From Siphonodentalium dalli (lineage: Eukaryota > Mollusca > Scaphopoda > Gadilida > Siphonodentaliidae): a stretch of 64,000 nucleotides of DNA. Numbering within the stretch: position 1 is the stretch's first letter; each line of letters starts with the position of its first letter. Below, in pieces: positions 39,401-54,400 of this stretch. The notes beneath the pieces were generated by a model. It worked only from the letters and a program-made list of their open reading frames with translations, searched no databases and was not told the DNA's origin. Location of the stretch: assembly GCA_032622095.1 (NCBI GenBank), contig CP136064.1:109976004-110040003 (forward strand), given 5' to 3'. A program made the position numbers and the translations under genes.

Positions 39401-42400
39401 AAAAGGAAGTGGGCTTTTACGGAAAGTCCATTAATTTGACACAATTCTTAACAGGCCATATCCTGTCTAGTTCACATCCACATTGACCCATAAATGTATC
39501 CATGTATTTAGCCGCTTTTATTCGATGGCTATATTAAATAAATAACCCACTGCGAACCCCAAATTCAAGATACATGTAGCATATGTGTGAATTGTGTGTT
39601 CTTTGTTACGCCTAATTTGATACAATGTCAAAGCTAAATAAACGGTCGGCTGACCACAGTGTCCCCCGACAACGTGGCAAGTCGATGCTGCTTTGTTAAA
39701 GAAATTAAAAAAAATGTTGAAATGTTCTAATCGAAAGGGTTAAGGGTTAATAATTCCGTAAAGAATAACTTTTCCGTCATCTATATACATGTTGCACATC
39801 TCCAATATATACTTCTCCAAAGTAGAGAATGACAGCATGGACACATTGACGAAGAAATGAGCAATGCATTTGTATGTACTCTGTGGGTCGGCGTTTTTTC
39901 ATGCAGCCAGAAAACGGCAAAAAAACGTCGCCTTATCTAGACTACCAATATATATAAGCTGGACAAAAAAACAGTTCTAAAAAATTACTAGAGATGTTTT
40001 AAGTTGTCAGTACAAAGTGAGACAAATGCTTGTTAAGTGTGTTCACATTGTTTCGAAAATACACTTACCATACACAAATGCTCTTTATTGTTTCATTCTC
40101 AAGAAAACTCAGGCCACTTGATTTTTGTAACTTCAATGACTGGACAGTGAATTTCAAGGGAGGCCCACAGGGGTACATGTAGTCTAATATTTATTGGATA
40201 TTGACATTGTCTTGCACGGAACACAATTCATACAGGCTCTGCCCAAACGGGTTACATTTCAATAGCAATGATAATTTAATCAGTCTGACAGGGCTGGTAA
40301 TTTTTTTAATTTAAATAAAAAAAAATTATTTTATTTCTAACAGTTATGAAATATGTAATCGTGCAATGCCTTTGATAAACGAAATTTCTAAGAGGTATTG
40401 CTTATCCAAGGCTGGATTAATCAGAATTCTATTATTATTTACATTTACCTATCAAACACAAATATCATGGCAGTACAGATATGGCGACCATGTACTTTAT
40501 GCATACACTTAGGTCCATGTGAGTTCCAATGTTGTGATGTCTGGATAGGTAGACCTATGCTTAACTGTTCCATGACTGGAGCTTCCTGAAATTTTGTGTG
40601 TGCCAATGCATTCTCTTATATATGCGAGTCTGCCATTGGGAGCATCCCATATATAAGAAAAAACATTGGTCTAACAATATTTACCATGACCATGTAGGCC
40701 AGTGCATTCTCTTATATACGCAAGTCTCCATATATAAGAGAATTTACTGGCACATGATCTTTAATCCTGCACCAGCTCAGCTAGCTCCCGTCATGAAAGG
40801 GTTAAACATTTACTAATAAATTTAGTAAATTTTAGCTGAAAACTGAATATATTATCAATCTCGTTTGCTCTTCGGTGACTTGAGGACATAATCACACCAT
40901 ATATTGAGTATAGATATTAGACAACTAGAGTAGTTAGGATGGCAGAGTTACTTGGTTAGCTTTAACATGTGCGGCAATCAGGAAAGGAAAGGAAATTCAA
41001 CAGTTTTATCAGAGTGCTGAATCTGAGTGTAGTTAGAAATAATACTAACAATGTTAAGCTGAACAGGCCATTGCTGGAGCAATAATAACGATACCAAGCA
41101 GCATGCCTGTAGTTTCTATAGGTTTGACAATTACTGTACAATTTCATATCTATTATGGAGACGTGTCATCTGGTCATTCTTATCAGTTCCTCCAATATAG
41201 GCGTTGTACGCCGTGACCACCTTTGGGCATTTCACTGGTACCCTCCGATTCTCGGTTGGATCATAACGAACCACATGTTCTATCGAATTACTTATGCAGG
41301 TAGTTGACAGAAAGTAAATTGGCTTCTTGTTACACCAGACCGCCGCGCTGACCTTTCCGTTATATAAGGATTAACTGTCATGTGGACTGTTTTTATGGAG
41401 ATGTAACCGTGAGGTAAGTGGACATAACTTGTGTAAAACCCGAAGGGTTTTACATACAAGTTATGACCACTTACCTCACGGTTACATCTCAATAAAAATA
41501 GTCCACATGACAGTTAATCCTTATATTTATATACATTTAGCGAAAAAGCCACTTTTGTAAATGTATTTAAATCGAAAAGTGTATCGTGACAAAAACAGCC
41601 CAAAATACCCAATAGCACCCTTGGCAAAAATTAATAGGAACAATTTATCTTCGTATTGAAACCCGATGATGTATTAAGTCAATCCTGCGCGAGTCCAAAT
41701 GCGCCCAAAACATTACGCGTTCGTCTTTCCAAACCCAATGACGTATCGATGTTGTTATGAGCTTGGTGTTATTGAGCCATTGCGCATTCACCGAGAAATA
41801 ACTGCAACTAGCCACGTGGGCGCCGACCAATCAGAATGCTGGATTTAGTGATGACAACACTTAGTATGTAAATATATACATGTAGCATATCCCATTGGCC
41901 TCTTGATAGCTGTTTGGGTGTTTTAATGATCTTTTTCGGAAAATATTTCCTATTGGACATTGTTGTTCCACAGATTTTGGTCTTGCATTCATCCAGATGT
42001 TCAGCCAAACGAACCGATGTGTAATATCTGTCAGCGTTAACTGTACGATATTCTCCAGCGTAAAGATTTGTCAGTCGCACCACTAAGTTTCCTGTGACAC
42101 CCAAATCGGAAATAACAATGTTGTCTTGTCGCTTACCGGTATATATCTCTGCGTTACAGATATATCCAATGGAGCTATCACATAACAGGAAAGTTTTGAT
42201 ACCCCAGTGAATAGGTTTGTCCTTTATATATTGTTTGAAAGACAGCTTGTTTTTCGTGGGGATCATTCCTTCGTCCAATGACAAGTTCATATCTGGAACA
42301 TAGTGATGCTGGAAGTTTTGCATTAGTCTGTCAAAAATAGAACGATTCTTGTAAACTTTATTGGTTTTATCTAATTCCGGGTTGGATTCATCAACACAGT

Positions 42401-45400
42401 GCAGTAAAGACCAAATGCTAAGGAATCGGTCGCTAGTCATGATGTCAGGAAACCCAGGGGTTCTGGTTATTGCCGAATCTGAAGAGCGCCAGTATTGTTC
42501 ATATCTATCTTTGTGGATTAACATTTCCATGCTTATTCTCAGGCCAAAGAATGCTTTTAATTCAGACATTATTTATATATATAGGCCGCTTGGTTAGACA
42601 TTTTGCAACATAGTCATTAGGCTTCTTATCCAGAATGTGTTCAGCTTGCCTGTTTGTTTCAGATAAAATCAGTTCCCAAATTACATCATCCCAGCATATA
42701 TATTTAAGAAATCGACCATTTTGCTTTGGTCATTAATATTTGAAGGGATTTTCTTTGGTCCTGATTTTTCTCTTGGGTTGAATGTCAACTCGGTGAACAT
42801 GGCCAGACTGATCTTCCACGCAGCTGGCTTTATTGGAGCTCCCAGTGCGTTCTTCGGCCTTTGTGAAATTGACTCAGAATTAACGTCGACAAGGCTGTGG
42901 CCTGAAACAACGCCCGCACCAGACAAGCCGTCACCAGCGGCAGTAACATCGATACTTTCCAAATCAACCACAACAGATGGCTCATCACCAGAGTCACTTT
43001 CTGTTTCGAGACCACTGTCGTGGTCATATGTTGAATCATCCAACCCTTCGGTTTCATCGTCTAACACTTGCTGGAGTGCTTCGTCTAACGTAAGCCGACG
43101 TTTGTTCTGGTTCATTATGTATGCCAATTGATGTACTTTATTAGGGAAATAACATCGCGGACAAGCTTGTTTGACGTCTGTTATTGTTTACGTTATACTT
43201 CCCCTGACATTATATATAACAGACGACAGTGTAGCAAGGGGAATAAGTCGTTCCAATAATGACGTGTAAAGATATGTTCTTGTATTAACCCTTCCAAGAC
43301 GGGGTTCATGCTGGTGCAACACGAATCAAGACTATACATGTGCCAGTGTGCTCTCTTATATATGCAAGTCTCACATATGGAGCCTCGCATATATAAGAGA
43401 ATGCTCTGGCTTACCAGCTTAAAGTAAACATTGTTAGGCCAATTCATTATCTTATATATAAGAGGCTCCCTGAGGGGTTTTCCACCAGTCGGGTTAAAGT
43501 GAGCGGTTTAAAACTGAAATGCATATCGTGGACAATATGTGATCCATTGAACACACCTAGCTATACATGTATACAGCTGGATATAGCTAACACGCTGTAT
43601 TGAATACATAGGCTACATTCGCCGAAAAGTTAAGTCAGCCAGCCATGAACCAATAATATAGGCCTATAGAGGTGTACATCGGTGTACATAGTTTACTTGT
43701 TTCAAAATATGGATATGTTGCAATTTCGGAGGTAGAATTCAATAGCTCAATAGCAATACGCATGCATGAATATGTACCCCAATTGGGGCGTGATCTGGCC
43801 TACATATACATCATACTAGCTAGATCACTTCCGACGTTAGTAGCATACCTCTAGAGCACTATTATAGCATGGTTCAAAATCGTTCATGTTTTCCAGATAT
43901 GAGTATAAACCATGCATTTCTAGGTATGGGAAATGGCAGTACAAATTGACGCCGAATTGCTCAATAATGCACGATTTCACACATGTTTGTAATGCGCATG
44001 TGCAAATACATCAGACTAGATGGTATTTTTACCATGCGACCCATATGCACATGCCTACTCTGGAGCATGATCGAAACGTGCAACTGATTAATGCAGATTG
44101 ATGGGGAAAATTGTTTCTCTGCATCTATCATTACGCATAAGCCCATAAATTGATCATTGTATCCTTTGCGCATGCGCGAATAAATCGACTCATATAAGCG
44201 AGAACTCCTTCCTCACATAGGCCAGAACACTGATTATATATCCAAGCATAATTTAAACCTCAAAGATATATCTAATAGTGTCTCTTTCACAATCCTGCGA
44301 ACCGCGCAACAATATATAGCGCTACGCGATTCGCTTAAAAAAACGTATGTCTGTTGAATTCTGCGCTATGCGCATATTTTCCTACCCCAACTAGCGGACA
44401 ACCAACCCATACGCACCCATGGTACTGCTGAAGTTTCTGGGGATCATTTACATAGATACAAGTGTATATACCAATGGTTATAACATATAAAGACATGCTA
44501 TATGACGTTACTGAGTGCTAATGGCCACTATTGTGGCCAGTCGGGTATATGAACATTTTCTGGCTGGCCGCTTTTGCGGCCAGTCAGGTTCAAAGGTTTA
44601 ATATCGAGCCATCTTTGTATTTTTTTCAAAATCATTTTGAACGGCAAGTACACCGAGGGCGAATGGCCGGTACACTGTGGCCAAAAGACAACTACACCAC
44701 GCACGAATGACCAACCAGCAACTACATGATTTTCAACAAATTATGGAGAAAAAAGGCTACCTTTTAGACGTCACCTCGAAGATCCATAAGTAGTTTGGTG
44801 ATGAGAGACGTAACCTGTAGGGTGTGCTAAAACACATGCATAATCTGTAAAATTACTGAACACATTATTGCCTCTAATGTTACCGATCACCTCAACAGAT
44901 GCCACCAAACTGACCTCATCCTATTAGATTTCAGCATGTACGTTCAGCCAGAAAGGAACGTACTTGATTTCATTAAAGCTTTTGACAAGGTCAGTCATTC
45001 TAAACTTCTATATAAGCTCTGTGAAAACGGAATATGGGGAATAACTCTGAACTGGATAAAAGCATTCCTGAAAAACAGAACCCAAACTGTCATTCTTGAA
45101 GGTCACAAATCTCAGGAAGTATTGACAACATCAGGGGTCCCCAAAAGATCCGTCCTTATATCACAAACAATATATCGTTCAATGACCATATACAAAAAAT
45201 CACTGCTAATGCCAACCAAATGCTTGGATTTTTAAAACGCAACATAAAAACAAGAAATTCTAATATCCGAAAAACTGCACATATAGCCTTGGTACGACCC
45301 AAACTTGAATATGCTGTTGCTGTATGGTATCCAGAAACTAAAAAATTTATAACACAAATTGAAAAAGTACAAAACAGAGCTCTCCGATGGATCACAAATG

Positions 45401-48400
45401 ACTACTCACGTTTCTCCAGTGTTTCTACAATGGCAACAAATTTGAACATTAAACAACTTTAACATAAAGGAATATTGCAGAATTATGTATGTTTCACAAA
45501 ATTATCCATGATAAAGTTGCCATCAAAATGCTTGCCTACTTACAAAAGCCACTCCGCAAAAATAGTTACAGTACCCCAGAGACATTCTGTCGCATTCATA
45601 CTGCTTTTGACTACTATTCTTCTACATTCTTTCCAATTCAGCTACTATGTGGAATAAACTTGTCAATACTCTCCCAGATGGGCCAGAACTGGTAAAACTC
45701 TGTGAAACTGATATCTTCAGGAAAAGAGTTTGCCAGATGGCCGCATAACCATGATGCATACAGTAATGCCCTAAGGAATGCTTATATTGTTAGATACATG
45801 GAAGATTAAGTGTTTCATAACAGGGGTGTACAGTTTTATCTATCAGGCTTTCCGCTAGTAGGGCAGGGGGTCCCTTTATGGGTCCCATTCCCCCAGCCAA
45901 TTTTTCCCCTTCTGTCATACCACAGGACATATTCCATATGTATAAAGGTATAAAGATGTTTACTTCTCAATTTTGTTGGGACAGTACTAAGAAATTTAAA
46001 TAGTTGACAACTTTATTTGATTTCTAGCGAGAATACACACTCGGACCGATCTAACACTAAAAGTTGGATGTCAGTATGTCTGTAGGCCGGAGCTAACATT
46101 CAACGTGCAGGGTCGATGTGTTCCATTTAGAATATAGAGTACACTTTATTTAGTTTTTACTGAAATGCTCCGGATTCTGAACAAGCACACCCGGCTCTGC
46201 ACGTTGCATGCTAGCTCCTACATGCAGACACAGTTAGATTAACTGAGGAAGTGATCAAACCTGACAATGCTAGAACACATGCTTTGGAGTCCGCTGGTTA
46301 TCACTCCATTTTTTTCAAAGCATCTTATCTATGTTTATTATAATTTAGCTTGCTATTTAGAACTAAAACATTGCGCCTTTATTCTATTCCTTCATTGCTT
46401 CCAACCTGCTAATCGTCTATATGCTGAGTGTTAATATTCCGGCACGTTATGTATGCAAACTATCTGCCGAGTCTTGAATAGTGAGTCATTTAACTTCAAC
46501 GGGAGCGTTTCCGTATACTGGGAACAACGCAAGGCCTTCACCACCGGCGATCTATAACCTGGCAATTAATTTTTATCTAATAAATTTTCTAGGTTTTAAA
46601 GTTGTTGCAGTTGATAGCATAGTAACTTGGGTAGAAAATGGATGCAAAACGATCAGCAAATCTACACTCTGATTCTTCTATTGGCCGATACAACAAAAGT
46701 AGGTCCACTAGTGTTTCCACGACATTGAAAACATTGACTGCATTTTCCCCTCGGCAGATACAGGACCCGTTCCCCAAAACCTGGTGGAAAGCCTGTATCT
46801 ATATGTTATACAGCCATAATATGATGAGGATGCTGGCCCCTATGACCCCTAAATCGAAACAGATTACCATAGTTCATATACAAGAAAGTAAGTAGCCCTC
46901 AATCAAACGGTTTCACACATTACAATGTTTTACAAGTAGCTTGGATGCTAAAATTTGTAACCTTCAATGTTAATCTTCTAAGCACTCTGTGGACCCTAAA
47001 ATTCAATCAACCATGACAATATGAACAAATGGGGAAATAAGGTTCCTGGCAATATTAACAACATATGCCATCTTGATTTTCAAAACAAGGCCACATCTAT
47101 AATCTATAAGAATATTCAATTGGTGTCTTACTGAGTGAGTGTTCATTAACTAATGAACCTGATTTTAAAAAATCCTACCTTTTTTAAAAAGGGCCATAAT
47201 TCTGTTAAAAAAAATTGAATCAAACCCAAATTATTAAATTCTAGATCTGTATTTTGGGCTGAGAAACTCACATGAATTCGAAATTTGGTTTCAGTAAGAT
47301 AAATTTGTTTCGAGTTATTGCGGCATGCGTGAATTCTAAGTCGAAGAAGGGCCATAAAACAAACTCTGATCAAACACACAATCGAACTCAAACTTGGGCT
47401 GAGAAACACATATACAAAATTTGGTTCCGATCGAATAAAAAATGTTTGCGTTATCACAACATGCATAAAGTGTCTATGGACAGACAGACAGACGAACGAC
47501 GAGTGGTCAATCCAGACATTGAAGCTATGTGTACCATACTATGGTATGGGTACACATAAAAATAAAAATAAATGAATCATTCAATAGGAACAAAGAGTGT
47601 GTCAAAATAAACCAACATAAAATGAGATATATCAGATAACAAGTATTTCTGTTAAAATATCAGGAATGTTGAAGGGTTAATTTTTAACAACAAAAATCCA
47701 TGCAAGTGAAGGAGGAGAATCCTGGAAATATAATATAATGAATAAATGAACAATATAATATAGCCAGTACAATTGATGACCAGGGTTAATAATTTTAACT
47801 CTATAAAATTAGGGGACTGTACCAGGTATGTCACTTGAATATTTCTTTGATAGGTTATCACTGGAGAGATACAAGTCTATAGACAGCAGACACCAGAGAC
47901 CTATGTGGGAGTTAATGAACTCTGGGCCACCACTGTCATTTCATTTCTGCAGTAGTGAGGTGTGAGATCAGATCATAGGAATTTGAGACTTTATAAAAAT
48001 AAACAAACACTGCACACAACCCAGATGCTGACAGGTTAGCTTCTCTGAGTACAGCTTAATTATCCCCAGTGTTATTTGTCTGTCTCCAACTAGATTTCCA
48101 TGTGAAATAATAATAATAATAATAATTTATTTTGTATAGCGTAAATACATTTACATGCTCTAAAACGCTTACAATTATGATACAACATGAAGTATGGTAA
48201 AACAATAAATATATACAAGCAGCACAAGCTAAATTTAAAAATGCCAATTAAAAAGAGTAAGATCATGTGATAAAACATTACTGTCTGCATATTAACAACA
48301 TATACATGTAATATAGGTTCTAAATTTGCACCGATTACAAAAACAAAATAAAACTCGAGATGGGCTAGGGACTAAGTAATACCCCCCCCCCCCCCCCCCC

Positions 48401-51400
48401 CCCCCCCCCGTATTCAAAATGTTATTTGAGTGAAGTAGCCATTACCATATATTGGGCACTGAAATTATGTCAACAGGATCCCTAACCCTAAACCCCCTAA
48501 CCCCTAGCCCTAATCATAACTCCACAAAAAAATGTTGGACAGACGTCATAATCGCAGGTGCACAGGTTCCCATGGTACTAAATATCTGTGCCAAGTTTAA
48601 AAAAAATTGACCTAAAAATGTAGGAATACAAGCTCGGACAAAATTATACATGTTGTGAAAATTTTCTAAGTCGAAAAAGGGAGGATAACTCCTCCAAAAA
48701 AAGTCTGACAGACGTCATAATCGCAGGTGCACAGGTTCCCATAGTGGTTGATGTCTGTGTCAAGTTTCACAGAAGTTGATAAAAAAACTGACTGAGAAAA
48801 ACTCCGGACAAATTTGTGTCCACGGACGGACGGATGGACGGACGGACAGCTCGACAGACGGACGGACGGATAGAGATGGGCGGTATTGAAATTTCAATCT
48901 CGGTATCGGTATCGGTAAATTTTCGTCGATTTACCTCGGTATCGGTACGGTAATCGGTATTGCTATTAACCCTTTGAACACGTAACACCGATATTTAGGT
49001 GCAAACGAACCGTGACTATATCCCGTAACACCGATATTTCGGTGCAGCGACGACATATTTTGGCGCAGCGACATGATTTGGTAGCAAATTTATATATAGT
49101 ATAACGAGCGTCAGACACACTGATTTATATTTAAATGGCCCCCACATATGTCAGCGGTGCCCATGGTGCATGCGTTTGGAATGGTTGGCCGCTAGTATCG
49201 GGTAGAAATATATGCGCATGCGCATAGCATATAATCTACAAAAACATACGATATTTTGAGCGAACTGAGCCGCTATATTTACGGCAAATAATTTCGTGTT
49301 CCCCGTGTGTGTACGGAACAGACATAATTTAGTCACACAATTTCAGTTTAAATTACCATCGCGTATATTAATCAGTGTTCTGCTACATATGGGGAAGAGT
49401 CTATCGCATATCAAGTTGATTTGTTCGCGCATGCGCAGACCAGCGCAATGACAAATAAATGGTTTATAACGTACTTATACACGACATACCCACTAGTTAG
49501 TGCAATGTGATTCGATCATTTGTGGTATTTGCTTAGCAACCGTTGCTACCATTAAATGGGATATTTGGTTCACTATTCCGGTCGGGTATATCTCAAATTT
49601 CACGTTAGGGTATTACCTGCATAAAACGAGAGGCCGATCACGATCGGCAGATGTTTAACCCATGCCTTGCCAACAGCGATGAGCTATTTTCATAAATCCT
49701 TACACAATCCTTTTCATGCGTGCAAAACTGTCAACAATTCACACCTTACTATTAAGTTCACAAGTGGAATCACATTTATTGGGCACCTTGCTCACATAAA
49801 CACAATGTTAACGCAGATGTGGCTTTGATTTCAACCTATTAGGTCACTCCAACACAGATATGTCAAATAGAGTGATAAAGCTAATTAAGCTCAATCCATG
49901 GTCGGAGAGAAGCACCATACAGACCTTCTCAAAAGAAGTGTCCCTCCTGACCGGGTTACGACGGCGTTGGAGTAACGTTACGACCGCATTGAATGTAAAA
50001 ACTTCAACGCGGTCGTAACGTTACTCCACGCGGTCGTGATTTTTTTCTCAACACGGTCGAGGTAACCGTCAACGCAACATAACGCGGTCGGCATGACCAT
50101 CAACGCAACAAACGCAGTCGAGATAACCGTCAACGCAACAAACGAGCTCATTTTATTAAAAGATTTTAAATTGAAGAGAGACGAGAGGCCGATCACGATC
50201 GGCAGATGTTTAACCCATATCTTGGCGATAGCGATCTTTTTATGAGTGCAAGAATATCAACAATTCACAGCGTACTATTATTTATTAGTTTCATAGTGGA
50301 ATCAGACTTATTGAGCAACTTGCTCATTTAAACACAATAGGAACATGGATATGACATTCGATTTCAACCTATTAGGTCACTCCAACAGAGATACATGTAT
50401 GTGTGATAGATTGATAAAGATAATTATGCCCAACCACAGTCGGACAGATGCACCATAGCTGTTAAAGATATAATAGTTACAATATTAACATCATAATAAC
50501 TCTATTTATTTACTTCTTACAATGGAACCTGAGTCATAACAGATTATGTTGTTGTGTTAGCTGCATAGTAAAAGTTATGGGATGATTGAGATTAGAGACC
50601 AACAAACACCTGAACATCTATATAAGTGAGGGGTGTAAAGACCTTGATATTAAATATGATTGATAATGGTTGGATATAAAATATTGTAATACATAATTAT
50701 CAGATAACTAAAGGAGAGATATGAGAAGGGTCAAATTGAAAATATTAGAGTCATAACATTGGATCGTGTACAGGATCAACCTGAATGAGATTATAAAAGT
50801 GATTGGGTGAAAAATATTTGACCAATAAGTCAGCTTCAAGAATACCAGAACCATTATTATTATCCTGCAGCCCAAATGCAATAGAGGGAATTTCAAAATA
50901 AGATATTTCCTCAAATGATGAATATTCAATTGGTGGCTTATAGAAATTCTTAGTGAACCTGGCCCAAGGCGAAAGAGATAATTTAAAATCTGCCTATCAG
51001 ATATCATGTGTCTATGGAATAGGTTAATTTTAATCATGAAATACATGCAAGTGAAAAGTGGATCACGATCAACCTGGACATAGAATAGGAGAATGAACAT
51101 ATAATGTGTGGAGAGGGTTAATCATTTTCAATGACATCATATGATGGAACTAATGTGTGGATTATTTTTTTTCTCAAGATAAGACAACAGTGTCTCTGTA
51201 AACAACAATTCTCTAAACAGTCATGCTCTTAGTCTAGAACATCCTACAAATGGACAATGGACTATTTGTATTAATGCCATGAACATGTTTCAACAGGGGG
51301 GGGGGGGGGTTAAATTACTATTGCACACGAACTGGAGTAAAGAATCATCAATCACTTAAATTTGACAGCTCTGGGAGCAGCCAGTGGTTTAGCAGTTAGT

Positions 51401-54400
51401 ATCCAGTGTCATTCTCCGATTCCAATAAAGCAGATTACTGTGTAAAGTCATTTGTCTTAAACTCCCACAGGGCATATAGGTAGTAAATTACTTGAATTAT
51501 AAAGGGCCATAACTCTGTTAAAATATATCGGATCAAACCAAAATTTGAACTTGATCTGTATTTCGGGGTGAGGACCACATGTACCAAATTTGGTGTAGAT
51601 CAGATGAAAAATGTTTTGAGTCATAGCAGCTTGCGTGAGTTCTAAGTAAACATAAGTTTGAAAAGGGTTAATTAAACGATACCAAAAACCATACAGATAA
51701 AGAACGTGCTAAGAAAAACCTAGGTAAGAAATATGAGGCATATCAGAAGAAAACAGTTTGACTTAGATGCATCAGAAAGCATTTGTGTGCAGGGTTAATT
51801 ATTTTCTAAACCGATCAACCAATCGATACCAAAAACTATACGGGTGAGGGGTCGGTAATTATAAACCTACATATCAATTATGAAAACAATCGGACAAAAA
51901 ATACTTTGGTTACAGCATCGGATAGCTCATGCCTATGTGCGGATGCAAAGTGTTAATAATTTCTAAACCGATCGATACCAAAAACTATACAGGTGAGGAG
52001 TGTGTCATCATAAACATGCACATAAAATTTTAACAAGATCCGATAAAAAATATTCAAGTAAATGAATCGGATAGCAAGTGTCTACGGACAGACGGACAGA
52101 CAGGACAGACGGACAAACGACGGATGGTTGATCCGGACGTCGGCATTATGTGTACCATACATGGTATGGGTACACATAAAAACGCAATCACTGGGGTTGA
52201 ATTACGACGCTATAAGCTCTATTTACATTGTCCAGTCAATTCCGGGTAGTTGCCTAGCAACTGTTACCAAGGAGTTGCCGCGAGGCAAAGTCTCGCGATC
52301 TTATAATGATCGCTGATCCATGGGGGACAAAACTTTAAAGCTTCAGACCTGTGTCACAATTTGAACATAATCAACACCATGTGACCGGACACTGTCTAAT
52401 TTAAACGGAAACACAACTGGGTGCCCTGGGTCAGGGTGTCGATCACTGTGGGGCGTCAGGTTCAAATGGTTAAATTATAAGACCAAAGCAGATATTCCCG
52501 GTAAATTATTGTAATTCAAGTTTTTAGCTGAACAATATACATGTACCACGGTCCACGGATTTACTACATTCGTGACAATACCTAAATTAGGCAACAAAAT
52601 GACCTACGCAATTAAGTAATATTCACACATCTCTTTGATGATTTACACACATGTCGTCGCACTGATTTGAAAAGAATAAGAGCATGACTACAATATTTTT
52701 TCGTGTCAATTTGATTTTCCTAACATTTCCATGAGTGAATAGAATTGTGAGTAGTAATCAGTAATCACAATTCACAAATTTATGAACGTTCGCACGATGT
52801 CATGAAAATAGGCAAACCGGCCATGACAATTTCCGAACTGCAGATGCCCAAACCCGCGGGAGTCCCTCTTATTTGTAGCAGGCAAGCTACCGGTTGCACA
52901 TGGTGCCCAAGTGTTAATTTAAAGTTATCACACAATCTTTTATTGTCAGATATAGGCACATATGTATAATAAACAGGTAAGTATATATATGTTTAATAAA
53001 GTAATTTATAGTAGGATATAAACATATTTATACTGACATTTTTGTGCACAACTTTCCAAGAAGATGTGCTATTTGCAATTGACAAGATCAGGTTGTATCA
53101 AAAATCTGCAATGCGTATATCAATCGCTATTGCATCACCGTCTAATTATAAAGTAACCTGTGGGGTTTTCGATTTATTGTGCACGGGGACCCCCCATAAC
53201 ACGTGCTTCGATTCCACATGCTTCGATCCAACTTGGGACACAGATACCGAGTTGCCCACGCATTTTCCATTTGGACGGATACCGAAATTGACACATAACG
53301 CTCCAGCTATGAGTAGTCATACGTCATGATGTTAGTTACATTGTCATTAAATATGTCGTAAAGATCAAAAGATGCCATCGGGCAGCTGTGCCCTTGATGT
53401 AACAATGTTGCAATTATAGACTAATACATGTAATAATAATAATAATAATATTTATATAGCGCCTATCCCCCGCAAGGGGCCCTAAGCGCTTTACACAATA
53501 TATAAATACACAAGAAATGCACATGGAATTATATATAATCAGATTTTGTTAGTTTTCTTTGTGTCGGGGTAGCGTCGTCGGAATATGTGAGTTTTTAAAG
53601 TAGATCGAAAATCGGTTAGCAAGCAAGATTGTCGCATATCATTTGGTAGAGAGTTCCAAATGTCGGGACAGGCTACAGAGAAAGATTTGCACCTTGAGGG
53701 CAGAGAAGGGACGATTCACCAGAACGAAGTGTTCGCCGGGGAGTGTATGGATATATCAGACTGTTAATATATTCGGGAAGGGATTCAGAGACAAACATCC
53801 GACGGAAACCAAATGTTGCTATTTTGAATTGTATCTGATCTTTGATAGGTAGCCAGTGAAGGTCGGCGTGCATGGTTGTTAAGCTACAGCCTTTCCTTCT
53901 TCGGAGTACAATTCTGGTGGCGGTGTCCAGCAAGCGTTGAAGTCTGTTGATTTGCGAATCGAAGAGCCGGAATAATTGTATGTTACAGTAGTCTAGATGA
54001 CTCATAACAAACGAAGCAACAAGTTTTTTTGCTGCGTCAACGGTGAGATATTTGCGGATCTGGCCAAGGCAGTTCCAAAAATATAGACTTGCAGAGGTGG
54101 TCGATATGTTCTCCATAGACAGTGTTTGAACGAGATGGACTCCTAGATTTTTGACACACGAAGAGAAGATAATAGTGTCACGATCTGCTTTCAGTGATGT
54201 AATGCACAATTGGTTGACAATGGATGGTTTTGCAACCCACATGACTTCAGTTTTGTCGTTGTTTAACATCAGTTTATTGGAGGTCATCCAGGTTTTAACA
54301 GAGGAAAGACAGCTCTCGATCCTATTCACTAGGTATGAGTCTTGATCGGGTCTGCCGGAAAGGTATAACTGTGTGTCGTCTGCATACATGTGTACACATA

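Larger units (their letters stand above)
48970..52469. mobile_element. piggyBac-like element, 3.5 kb, with further insertions
   Basis: TTAA at 48966-48969 and 52470-52473 flank the inverted ends CCCTTTGAACACG (left) and GTCAGGTTCAAATGG (right), about 9 of the first 10 positions matching. AGCAACCGTTGCT-type palindromes lie near both ends (49533 and 52255), as in 19311-21415. The interior holds two copies of the GCCGATCACGATCGGC repeat and a satellite-type element (51480-52186). No transposase was recognised. Confidence 0.65.

Noticed and set aside
42721-43131. 136-residue plus-strand frame
   Set aside because: It is the antisense shadow of the acidic N-terminus of the piggyBac pseudogene.
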